A stretch of DNA of 64,000 bases from Dehalococcoidia bacterium. GTDB taxonomy: Bacteria; Chloroflexota; Dehalococcoidia; GIF9; UBA5629. Under the pieces are notes generated by a model. The model was not told the origin of the DNA. It made no database searches and was given only the letters and a program-made list of their open reading frames with translations. Position numbers and translations under genes: made by a program. The stretch covers positions 186,001 to 250,000 of the forward strand of contig JBAZEK010000003.1 of the NCBI GenBank assembly GCA_041653995.1, read 5' to 3'. The number at the start of each line of letters is the position of its first letter. Within the stretch, counting starts at the first letter, position 1. This document shows, piece by piece, positions 24,774-33,012 of the stretch.

Positions 24774-25493
24774 ATGGAACAAAACGCAGAATCCAATGCA
24801 GTCTCAATGCCCAGGATCGGTGACAAGGCGCCGTCTTTTAAGGCCGTGACTACGCAGGGAGAGATCGATTTCCCCGCGCAATTTGCAGGAAGCTGGGTCA
24901 TTTTATTTAGCCACCCGGCGGATTTCACCCCTGTATGCACCTCGGAATTCATGACCTTTGCCAGCATGGAGCAGAAGTTCGCCGAAGTGAACTGTAAACT
25001 CGTTGGGCTGTCTATCGATGGCCTTTACAGCCACATTGCCTGGCTACGTACGATCAAAGATAAGATCGAGTATAAAGGCATGAAAAATATAGAGGTGAAA
25101 TTCCCCTTAATTGAAGACATTACCATGGAGATAGCTAAAAAATACGGGATGATCCAACCGGGGGAAAGCAGCACAAAGGCAGTACGCGCTGTGTTTGTGA
25201 TCGATCCCAAAGGAATAATCAGGGTCATTATTTATTACCCGCTCAGCCTTGGCAGGAACTTCGACGAGCTTCATCGGATAGTAATCGCTTTACAGACAGC
25301 AGATGCGTTTTCTGTTGCCCTTCCAGCTGATTGGAGGCCGGGCGATGATGTAATAGTCCCTCCGGCAGGCTCGTGTGGCGTGGCCAAGGACAGGATGGAC
25401 GGCAAAGAAGACATGAAATGCTACGACTGGTTCTTCTGCACTAAGAAACTGGATAAGGACACAGTGTTAAAAGCCTGCACCAAAAAGAAATAA
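24774..25493 (+). CDS. Peroxiredoxin (AhpC/Prx6-type)
   Basis: A 239-residue peroxiredoxin. The peroxidatic Cys lies in FSHPADFTPVCTSEF. The C-terminal region characteristic of the Prx6/thermophilic Prx group (ADWRPGDDVIVPPAG, then CYDWFFC) is present. It reduces peroxides and protects the oxygen-sensitive Fe-S proteins around it. The start at 24774 is chosen because AAGGAGGAGG lies directly upstream; an ATG 24 nt earlier would place that ribosome-binding site inside the gene. Confidence 0.92.
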   Translation: MEQNAESNAVSMPRIGDKAPSFKAVTTQGEIDFPAQFAGSWVILFSHPADFTPVCTSEFMTFASMEQKFAEVNCKLVGLSIDGLYSHIAWLRTIKDKIEYKGMKNIEVKFPLIEDITMEIAKKYGMIQPGESSTKAVRAVFVIDPKGIIRVIIYYPLSLGRNFDELHRIVIALQTADAFSVALPADWRPGDDVIVPPAGSCGVAKDRMDGKEDMKCYDWFFCTKKLDKDTVLKACTKKK

Positions 25494-25658
25494 TGCAACG
25501 TTGACAGGGACTACCAGATATCGTTCACAATCAAAGGGATCGGCTGCAAGGACGTCGAGACCATGGGAGGGCGACCTCGCATGATAGGGCGATGACGTAA
25601 TCGGTTTAGTAGTCAAACAAAAAAGCTCATAGCTTTGTACTGGATAAAGGAGTAATTT
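25494..25658. other. Intergenic stretch with a possible decayed coding segment
   Basis: Between the peroxiredoxin gene and the DsrE-like remnant there is no complete gene. A plus-strand frame reads about 30 codons (RDYQISFTIKGIGCKDVETMGG and on) before a stop near 25595, without a start or ribosome-binding site. It may be a fragment of a lost gene. Confidence is low. Confidence 0.3.
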
Positions 25659-25751
25659 ATGAAGGTACTCATTATTATAAATGGTAACCCCTACGATGGT
25701 ACAGATATAACCTGGAATGCTTTAATGCTGGATGAAAAGCTGAGTGGATAG
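25659..25751 (+). pseudogene. Truncated DsrE-family gene remnant
   Basis: After a good ribosome-binding site (AAAGGAG) the frame reads MKVLIIINGNPYDGTDITWN, then ALMLDEKLSG and a TAG stop, 30 residues in all. This is the N-terminal beta strand and turn of DsrE-like sulfur-relay proteins, which are normally about 110 residues. Downstream sequence to 25818 gives no clear continuation in any frame beyond about ten residues, so this is a truncated relic and not a single frameshift. Confidence 0.6.
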
Positions 25752-25818
25752 AAGAGTGCAACAAGGTTCTCAGTTTCTAAAAGATCGCGTCAATTAGCAC
25801 ACTACAAATGGAGGAATT

Positions 25819-26832
25819 ATGACAACACCAGAACAAGTAAGAAGCGGGCTCGATGAGATATTGGTGCCACATGCAGTGCGCAGCCTGACTTTAATGAACC
25901 TGATACGTGACATCACAATAACCGACGGCGAAGTTAAAATATCTTTGGCTTCAACCGCCCTGGACGAATCCTCTCAGAACTGGATAACAGCAAAAATCAA
26001 GGAATCTTTAAAAGGTCTGCACAACATAAAAAATGTAGATATAGCCTATAGTGACGCCAAACCCCTTGACCTGAACAAAATCAATCGGATCATAGCCGTC
26101 ATGAGCGGCAAAGGCGGTGTGGGCAAGTCGCTTGTTAGCGGACTCACAGCCGTTGCTCTGAGAAGAAAAGGATTTGAAGTCGGCATACTCGATGCCGATA
26201 TCACCGGACCCAGTATACCCAAGATGTTTGGTATAACCGACCGTCCCGGAGGAAACGAGAGCGGCATCTTGCCGGTCACATCCAAATCAGGCATTGAGAT
26301 CATGTCGATCAATCTTCTGCTGCCCAGCGAAGACGAAGCCGTTATATGGCGCGGGCCGCTTATAGGCAAGGCCATCACTCAATTCTGGGAGGAAGTCCTT
26401 TGGGGCAGTCTGGACTATTTAATTATCGACCTGCCGCCAGGCACTGCGGACGCTCCTCTCACGGTGATGCAGTCCCTTCCCATTTCAGGTGTGATTGTCG
26501 TCTTTACACCGCAGGATTTAACAGCCATGATAGTGAGGAAGGCAGTAAAAATGGCCCAGCAAATGGACAAACATATATTGGGTGTGGTAGAAAACATGAG
26601 CTACCTTTATATCAAGGAACTCGATAAAAAAATTGAACTCTTCGGAAAAAGCAGGGCGGAAGAAATGGCGGCGGCGGCTCAGGCGCCTCTGCTGGGTAAA
26701 ATACCGGTCGATCCGGATTTGGCAGCACTCTGTGATGATGGGCATATTGAAAAATATCAATCCGACTTTATCGATCAAATAGGCGAGGCCCTGGCATCGT
26801 CTGACTATGCTGAAACATCAACCGGGGCGTGA
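25819..26832 (+). CDS. Mrp/NBP35-family ATPase without the usual CxxC
   Basis: A 337-residue Mrp/ApbC-type protein. Residues 1-80 form a MIP18 (DUF59)-like domain. The ATPase has Walker A MSGKGGVGKS at about 94, DADITGPSIP, and LPPGTADAPLTVMQ. After ENMSY, most family members have a CxxC that holds a bridging [4Fe-4S] cluster; here the segment reads LYIKELDKKIELFG with no Cys. It may therefore act without a bound cluster, or through a partner. AATGGAGG precedes the ATG. ORP clusters commonly include Mrp proteins. Confidence 0.9.
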   Translation: MTTPEQVRSGLDEILVPHAVRSLTLMNLIRDITITDGEVKISLASTALDESSQNWITAKIKESLKGLHNIKNVDIAYSDAKPLDLNKINRIIAVMSGKGGVGKSLVSGLTAVALRRKGFEVGILDADITGPSIPKMFGITDRPGGNESGILPVTSKSGIEIMSINLLLPSEDEAVIWRGPLIGKAITQFWEEVLWGSLDYLIIDLPPGTADAPLTVMQSLPISGVIVVFTPQDLTAMIVRKAVKMAQQMDKHILGVVENMSYLYIKELDKKIELFGKSRAEEMAAAAQAPLLGKIPVDPDLAALCDDGHIEKYQSDFIDQIGEALASSDYAETSTGA

Positions 26833-26940
26833 TCATATTACGATGACATTACACAATGAAAACAGCGGCAATAGTTGGCTTTCGATGTTTTCGACCATCG
26901 CCATTTAACATACGTAGCATCCGCAAAACGTGAGGAGCAA

Positions 26941-27774
26941 ATGATGGAAGTCAAAATAACTACTTTAAGCGAGAATACCGCCGGGTATGGTTTCCTCGGC
27001 GAGTGGGGACTGAGTATACTGGTCGAGGCGGACGGGAAAAAGGTCCTGATGGATACCGGGCCGGGCATGTCAGCCGCATATAACGCCGAGCTCCTGGGCA
27101 TTGATTTGTCATCAATCGATGATATAGTATTGAGCCACGGCCATGCAGACCACACCGGTGGACTGCGCGATATAGTGAAAAAGTGCAAGGGTGCCAGTGT
27201 CATCTGCCATCCGGATTTATGGTCTGCCAAACATGTCGGCTTCGGACCGGATAACTATCGGTCCATTGGCGCACCCTTTTCCAAGGATGAACTGGAGACC
27301 ATCTGCACACGTCTCATTATCAGCCGTGAGCCGGTATCCATTACTGAACACATAACCACAACCGGCGAAATCCCGATGATCACAGATTATGAGCAGATCG
27401 ACGGCAACCTGTTCACTAAAAATCCCGATGGTATGGAGCCTGATGCCCTTGCCGATGACCTGGCACTCGTGATCGATACGGACTTCGGCCTGGTAGTTAT
27501 ACTCGGCTGCGCCCATCGTGGAATGATTAATACCCTGCGCCAGGCGCAGAAAATAACCGGCAAAGACAATATATATGCCGTAATAGGAGGTACCCATCTT
27601 ATATTTGCCAACGAGGAACGGATTGCTAGGACTATAGCGGACCTGAAGGAGATCGGGATTCAGAAACTCGGTGTATCACACTGCACCGGTTTCGGCGCTT
27701 CCGCACGTCTGGCTCAGGAGTTCCCTGGCATATTTTTCCTGAACAATGCCGGTACCAGGCTAACATTAAAATAA
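26941..27774 (+). CDS. MBL-fold metallohydrolase
   Basis: A protein of about 277 residues. The metallo-beta-lactamase motif is LSHGHADHTGG; later metal-site elements are GCAHRGMINTL and GGTHL, and the end is VSHCTGF. This is the subgroup annotated as dihydropterin-6-yl-methyl aminobenzene phosphate synthase-like, common with ORP/DUF134 genes in anaerobes. GAGGAG sits 3 nt before the first of two consecutive ATGs (26941, 26944). The exact substrate is not known. Confidence 0.85.
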   Translation: MMEVKITTLSENTAGYGFLGEWGLSILVEADGKKVLMDTGPGMSAAYNAELLGIDLSSIDDIVLSHGHADHTGGLRDIVKKCKGASVICHPDLWSAKHVGFGPDNYRSIGAPFSKDELETICTRLIISREPVSITEHITTTGEIPMITDYEQIDGNLFTKNPDGMEPDALADDLALVIDTDFGLVVILGCAHRGMINTLRQAQKITGKDNIYAVIGGTHLIFANEERIARTIADLKEIGIQKLGVSHCTGFGASARLAQEFPGIFFLNNAGTRLTLK

Positions 27775-27799
27775 TACCTGAAGAGAAACTGAGAGTACC

Positions 27800-28084
27800 A
27801 TGCTGACGATCGAGATGGTGCCCAGCCTTTCAAATTGTATTCATACTATCACCAAAAGAGAATATGCGGATACTCTTGCCCAGCTCTTGTCAGGTAAACC
27901 GGGAAAGAGGAAACTTCAACGAAAGTTAGAGCTGCTCACATTTTTACTGAAGGAAATAGATTTCAAGCAGCTGCGTCAGGAGTCTGAAAGACATCTGATG
28001 GCAGGAGAAAAGGTACGATTCCTTTTCTACCTTGAAAAGGGAACCCCGAAATACAAGATGCAAATTGAAAATTCCCGTCAGTAA
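27800..28084 (+). CDS. Small uncharacterised protein, C-terminal paralogue of the protein at 23941
   Basis: A 94-residue basic protein. Its second half (LKEIDFKQLRQESERHLMAG, then EKVRFLFYLEKGTPKYKMQI) aligns by eye with the C terminus of the protein at 23941-24309 but lacks that protein's Cys pair. No known domain is recognised. It follows the MBL-fold gene by 25 nt in the same direction and ends the ORP-type cluster. Confidence 0.6.
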   Translation: MLTIEMVPSLSNCIHTITKREYADTLAQLLSGKPGKRKLQRKLELLTFLLKEIDFKQLRQESERHLMAGEKVRFLFYLEKGTPKYKMQIENSRQ

Positions 28085-28500
28085 GAGACTGACTCCAGGG
28101 CTATATAGTGGGAAACCAATCAAGTGGCTCATAACCGTCGCTCATATGGAACATTTGGCGCATGCTACTTGCCATTGCTGCTATCATAGCTTGGTTTTTA
28201 AAGTTGCTTTCTATTGGGTGGTAATGGACGGCATGCTTATCTCTATTCCCTCGTTTTTAAACGTTACAACTGTTATTAAATAACCTTGTAAAAAGTTTAT
28301 AATAGCCATAATCAATATGCAGCTTGTCGAAAACATTGAGCGCAGTATGCTCTACCAGAAATGCCCGGTATAAGACGCTTCGGACCGCAGATGGAATTAT
28401 AGTCGACTCTACCATCATATAGTCGACAAACGTTGTCCATTGACAACTCTGCTATACTTTTATAGCTGAGCGGAGGTTGAAAAGCCTGATTGGATCTTCG
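28085..28500. other. Long intergenic region before the acyl-CoA carboxylase gene
   Basis: About 415 bp without a supportable gene. The first 250 bp show nothing recognisable. The last 110 bp hold direct repeats and a probable promoter for the downstream gene. Confidence 0.5.
28398..28466 (+). promoter_or_regulatory. Direct repeats and putative promoter of the acyl-CoA carboxylase gene
   Basis: TATAGTCGAC occurs twice, at 28398-28407 and 28418-28427, exactly 20 bp apart (two helical turns), as expected for tandem sites of one regulator. TTGACA (28440-28445) and TATAGC (28461-28466) with a short 15-nt spacer form a suboptimal promoter. GTTGTC (28432-28437) and GACAAC (28442-28447) form a small inverted repeat over the -35. 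A weak promoter with upstream repeats suggests an activator. Confidence 0.45.
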
Positions 28501-31500
28501 ATGAAATTACATAGAATCCTCATCGCCAACAGGGGTGAAATAGCGATACGAGTCGCACGGGCGGCAGCCGATCTCGGCATCCAGACAGTCACCATATATT
28601 CCGAGGACGACGCAAAATCCCTGCACGTACTGTCCGGAGACAGGTCTTATGCACTGAAAGGGACAGGGGCGGCCGCCTACCTCGACAGGCAGCAGATTAT
28701 TTCCCTTGCGCTTAAAGCAAAGTGCGATTCCGTGCATCCCGGCTATGGTTTTCTCAGCGAGAGTGCGGATTTTGCGCAGCGTTGCGAGCAGGCAAATCTT
28801 ACTTTCATCGGACCGCGTCCGGAAATTCTGGAACTGTTCGGAGACAAGGCTCGCACCCGCTATTTAGCCGAAGAATGTGCTGTTCCCGTGATACACGGCA
28901 CCAGGGGGCCGGTTACGCTGAAAGAAGCCAGGGCTTTCTTCATGTCAATGGGCCCTGATGCGGCCGTCGTAATCAAAGCCGTTATGGGTGGAGGCGGCCG
29001 AGGTATTCGCCCTGTTTACAGGATCGAAGACTTGGAAGAGGCCTACAATCGTTGCCGGTCGGAAGCGGATGCTGCTTTTGGAATTAACGACGTCTATATT
29101 GAACAGCTAATCCCCCGGGCCAGACACATCGAGGTACAGGTCATCGGTGACGGTAAGGAGGTGATCCATCTGGGAGAGCGGGAGTGTACACTGCAAAGAC
29201 GCAGTCAGAAGCTGGTCGAGATTGCGCCCAGCCCATCGATCTCTGCAAAACTGCGTGCAGAGTTAACAGGAGCCGCACTGCGTATCGCCCGGCAGGTTAA
29301 TTACGTCAGTCTCGGCACCTTCGAGTTTCTGGTCCATAGCTCCACCGGCAGCAAACCGTCATTTGCCTTTATGGAGGCCAATCCCCGTCTTCAGGTCGAG
29401 CACACCATCACTGAAGAAGTCACGGGCGTCGACCTGGTCAGGACGCAGATCGAAATAGCAGGTGGAAAAACACTTTCAGACCTTGGCCTTACGCATGACG
29501 CTCGCAATCCCCGCTTATACTCGCTGCAAATGCGCATCAACATGGAAATTATGGATCGGAGCGGTAACGTAATACCTTCATCCGGCAGATTAAACACATA
29601 CGAAATCCCGTCCGGACCGGGTATCCGTGTGGATGGCTACGGCTACAGCGGCTACAACACCAACCCGGCCTTCGACTCACTGCTTGCCAAGCTGATTGTC
29701 ACATCGCATTCAGACAAATACGGGAACGCGGTTGCCCGGGCCCGGCGCGCACTGGAAGAGTTCCGCATCGACGGTGTGAAAACTAACATTCCCTTACTTC
29801 TCAATCTCTTAGCCAGGCAGGAAGTCAAAAATAACGATATTTATTCACGTTTCATCGAAGATAATGCCGCTTCGCTGGCGGCGATCACAGACCGGCAGAA
29901 AGAAAGGTTTTTCCCGGACGGCCCGGTTAGTACCACCGGAAATGCCGCCCTTCAGTGGCATTCAGCACCCCCGGGAACTATCCCACTTACTGCACCCATG
30001 CAGGGATGTGTGGTGAACATCGAAGTCATTGAGGGAGACGCCGTTGCAGCGGGCCAAAAACTGGTCGTGCTGGAATCCATGAAGATGGAACATGTGATTA
30101 CAGCCGATCATAGCGGATACGTGCGGGCCGTCTGTATCTCGCTTAATGAAAACGTGCAGACCGGCTCACCCCTATTCTTCCTCGAGGAGGCCGAGGTATC
30201 AGCCGACGCAAAAGCCACCGAGGGCGAAATCGATCTGGATGTTATCCGTCCCGACCTTGCAGAAGTAATAGAACGCCATTCATTCACTCTCGATGAGCGA
30301 CGTCCCGAGGCTGTAGCCAAGAGGCGCAGCAAGAACCGGCGCACAGCCCGCGAAAATGTCAATGACCTCTGCGATCTCAACAGCTTCATTGAGTACGGTG
30401 CTCTGATCGTAGCCGCGCAGCGCGGCCGGCGCTCGCTGGATGAGCTTATACGGAAGACACCCGCTGACGGACTCATTACGGGAGTCGGAACGGTCAACCG
30501 TGATTTATTCGGCGATGACAGAGCCCGCTGTATGGTACTGGCCTACGATTTCACCGTGCTGGCCGGCACGCAGGGTCTTTTCAACCACAAAAAGATGGAC
30601 CGGATGCTGCACATTGCCAACCAGTGGCAGCTTCCAACCGTTTTCTTCGCTGAGGGCGGTGGAGGGAGGCCGGGCGATACCGATGCCAACGTAGTAGCCG
30701 GTCTCGATCTCACCACTTTCAGCCGTTTTGCCGCCTTGAATGGTAAGGTCCCACTCATCGGCATCGTCGAAGGTCCTTGCTTCGCCGGCAATGCATCTCT
30801 GCTGGGTTGCTGTGATGTTATTATCGCCACCAGGGGCTCCAACATCGGCATGGGCGGCCCTGCTATGATCGAGGGAGGGGGTTTGGGCGTTGTTAAGGTG
30901 GAGGATATCGGCCCCATCGATATTCAGACCCGCAACGGCGTGGTTGATATCGAGGTGGCCAACGAGGCTGAAGCAGTTTCAGTTGCCAGGAAATACCTCT
31001 CATATTTCCAGGGCTCGATCCCGACGTGGGAGGCCGCCGACCAGCGCCGGCTGCGCTGGCTGATACCAGAGAACAGGCTGAGGGTTTATGATGTCAGGAA
31101 GGTGATAGAAGGCCTGGCGGATGAAGGCTCCGTACTGGAGATGAGAACGAATTTCGGACCCGGCATGGTTACAGCGCTGGCCCGTATCGAGGGCAGGCCG
31201 TTCGGTTTGATCGCCAACGATCCCAGGCATATGGGGGGCGCCATAGAGGCGAACGATGCGGACAAGGCAGCGCGTTTTCTCCAGCTTTGCGATGTGCATC
31301 GCCTTCCCGTACTGTCGTTATGCGATACGCCGGGCTTTATGGTCGGGCCCGAAATTGAGGAACGCGCGCAGGTGCGCCACGTGTGCCGTATGTTTGTGGT
31401 AGGAGTACATATGACTGTTCCCTACTTCACGGTTGTGCTTCGCAAGGGATACGGCCTGGGCGCCATGGCTATGGCGGCGGGCAGTTTCCACGATTCATTC

Positions 31501-31797
31501 TTCACAGTTGCCTGGCCGACCGGTGAATTCGGCGGGATGGGACTGGAGGGAGCGGTCAAACATGGCTTCAAGAAAGAGCTTGAAGCGATAAAGGACCCCG
31601 CCGAGCGAGAGGCAACCTACAAGTTTTTCGTGGAGCAGGCCTACGCCATGGGCAAGGGCTTGAATATGGCCTCCTATATGGAGGTCGATGCTGTGATTGA
31701 TCCCGCCGAAACACGCCGCTGGATCATGCGCGGTCTAAAATCAATACAGGGAAAATCACAGGGGTCATCCGGTCGATCGTTTATTGACCCGTGGTAA
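28501..31797 (+). CDS. Single-chain acyl-CoA carboxylase (biotin carboxylase-BCCP-carboxyltransferase)
   Basis: A multidomain protein of about 1,098 residues. The biotin carboxylase domain (about 1-450) has RILIANRGEIAIRV, the ATP-grasp GGGGRGIRPV and FMEANPRLQVEH. A linker leads to the biotinyl domain with Lys528 in VLESMKMEHV. The carboxyltransferase domain (about 590-1098) has AEGGGGRPGDTD and later LCDTPGFMVGPEIE and RKGYGLGAMAM. This matches single-chain long-chain acyl-CoA carboxylases. The preferred acyl-CoA cannot be read here. The start is ambiguous: ATG 28501 is given, but GGAGG lies about 24 nt upstream, next to a TTG at 28477. It converges on larC with 4 nt between. Confidence 0.9.
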   Translation: MKLHRILIANRGEIAIRVARAAADLGIQTVTIYSEDDAKSLHVLSGDRSYALKGTGAAAYLDRQQIISLALKAKCDSVHPGYGFLSESADFAQRCEQANLTFIGPRPEILELFGDKARTRYLAEECAVPVIHGTRGPVTLKEARAFFMSMGPDAAVVIKAVMGGGGRGIRPVYRIEDLEEAYNRCRSEADAAFGINDVYIEQLIPRARHIEVQVIGDGKEVIHLGERECTLQRRSQKLVEIAPSPSISAKLRAELTGAALRIARQVNYVSLGTFEFLVHSSTGSKPSFAFMEANPRLQVEHTITEEVTGVDLVRTQIEIAGGKTLSDLGLTHDARNPRLYSLQMRINMEIMDRSGNVIPSSGRLNTYEIPSGPGIRVDGYGYSGYNTNPAFDSLLAKLIVTSHSDKYGNAVARARRALEEFRIDGVKTNIPLLLNLLARQEVKNNDIYSRFIEDNAASLAAITDRQKERFFPDGPVSTTGNAALQWHSAPPGTIPLTAPMQGCVVNIEVIEGDAVAAGQKLVVLESMKMEHVITADHSGYVRAVCISLNENVQTGSPLFFLEEAEVSADAKATEGEIDLDVIRPDLAEVIERHSFTLDERRPEAVAKRRSKNRRTARENVNDLCDLNSFIEYGALIVAAQRGRRSLDELIRKTPADGLITGVGTVNRDLFGDDRARCMVLAYDFTVLAGTQGLFNHKKMDRMLHIANQWQLPTVFFAEGGGGRPGDTDANVVAGLDLTTFSRFAALNGKVPLIGIVEGPCFAGNASLLGCCDVIIATRGSNIGMGGPAMIEGGGLGVVKVEDIGPIDIQTRNGVVDIEVANEAEAVSVARKYLSYFQGSIPTWEAADQRRLRWLIPENRLRVYDVRKVIEGLADEGSVLEMRTNFGPGMVTALARIEGRPFGLIANDPRHMGGAIEANDADKAARFLQLCDVHRLPVLSLCDTPGFMVGPEIEERAQVRHVCRMFVVGVHMTVPYFTVVLRKGYGLGAMAMAAGSFHDSFFTVAWPTGEFGGMGLEGAVKHGFKKELEAIKDPAEREATYKFFVEQAYAMGKGLNMASYMEVDAVIDPAETRRWIMRGLKSIQGKSQGSSGRSFIDPW

Positions 31798-31801
31798 ACC
31801 T

Positions 31802-32995
31802 CTATTTAATCAGCCTGCGCGCCTCGGCCTCAACCGTTCGGTAAACATCGCGCAGCGGCACATGTTTCTCGGCTGCTATCTTCTTGCACTCGTCGTATTC
31901 AGGCGCGATGCTGACAATTTCATCATCGAAGCGCTTGACCTTTACCCTGACCTTGCCATAGCTTGATTCGAATTCTACGATATCGCGGCCGGCGATATGC
32001 CTGTTGACGGGACGAACTCTGATTCCCAGTGTCGACGTCTCGCGCATGATGGTCTCTGCCAGCTTCGACTCGGCATCAGCGGGGCAAAGCACGCTCAGCA
32101 TAACGGCGGGACGATTCTTCTTCATCTGAATGTGCGTGAACCAGACATCCAGCGCGCCCTGCGCGAACAACCTCTCCATAACATAGTCGTAAATCTGCGG
32201 ATTCATATCGTCGATGTTTGTCTCCAGCAGCACCATATCCCCATGAATATCACGGTCGGACGACATTCCTGTCCACAATCGCATGACGTTGGGGTACTCA
32301 TCGGCATTCATGCTGCCTGCCCCGTAGCCGACTTTTTCCAGGTTCAGCTCAGGCCGGCTAAAATCAGCCAGCGTTGTTACGATTGCAGCGCCGGTGGGCG
32401 TCACCAGCTCCCTCCCCTGCATGGCGGCATGACAGGGTTTCACCACAGGCGACTGTCTGCGCGCTATAAGTTCCACAGTGGCCGGCGCCGGCAGCGGCAG
32501 GGCGCCGTGGCGGCACTCGATCGAGCCTTCCGCCAGAGGAAACGGAGAGGAGTAACACTGATTTATGCCCAGCAGATCTAATCCGATAACCGTTCCCACT
32601 ATATCCACGATGGAATCCACCGATCCGATCTCATGGAAGTGCACCAGCTCCAGCTTGGTCCCGTGGATTTTAGCCTCCACCTCACCCAGGTTGCGGAAAA
32701 TATCCAGGGCCTTTTTCTTTAACTCATCGCCGAGCCGGCTGCCTGCGATCAAATCCACGATATCGCTATATGAGCGGTCGGGTTGCTTTACCGCCTCATC
32801 AATTATGACCCGGGCCCAGGTCGCTTTCAGGGCACCCCTTTTTACCTTTTCGGCTATTATCCTGTATCCCTCTAAAGGGAGCCTGGCCAGTTCTTTCTCA
32901 AGGTCCGGCCTGGACAGCCCTGCATCCAACAATGCGCCCATTATCATATCGCCGCTGCAGCCGGCATAAAGGTCGAAATATGCAATTTTATTCAT
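31802..32995 (-). CDS. larC: LarC, nickel insertion for the nickel-pincer cofactor
   Basis: A 397-residue LarC in a single uninterrupted frame (some bacteria need a frameshift). The signature MNKIAYFDLYAGCSGDMIMGALLDAG is at the N terminus, HFHEIGSVDSIVDIVG near residue 120, and ETNIDDMNPQIYDYVMERLF in the second half. It inserts nickel into the pyridinium dithiocarboxylate mononucleotide to finish the cofactor used by LarA-type lactate racemases. It is the last gene of larB-larE-larC. Confidence 0.95.
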   Translation of the reverse strand: MNKIAYFDLYAGCSGDMIMGALLDAGLSRPDLEKELARLPLEGYRIIAEKVKRGALKATWARVIIDEAVKQPDRSYSDIVDLIAGSRLGDELKKKALDIFRNLGEVEAKIHGTKLELVHFHEIGSVDSIVDIVGTVIGLDLLGINQCYSSPFPLAEGSIECRHGALPLPAPATVELIARRQSPVVKPCHAAMQGRELVTPTGAAIVTTLADFSRPELNLEKVGYGAGSMNADEYPNVMRLWTGMSSDRDIHGDMVLLETNIDDMNPQIYDYVMERLFAQGALDVWFTHIQMKKNRPAVMLSVLCPADAESKLAETIMRETSTLGIRVRPVNRHIAGRDIVEFESSYGKVRVKVKRFDDEIVSIAPEYDECKKIAAEKHVPLRDVYRTVEAEARRLIK

Positions 32996-33012
32996 TAAAA
33001 TCCTTTCTCTAT

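Noticed and set aside
28032..28283. 83-residue frame overlapping the end of the gene at 27800
   Set aside because: It starts inside a better-supported gene, lacks a ribosome-binding site, and its composition is not protein-like.
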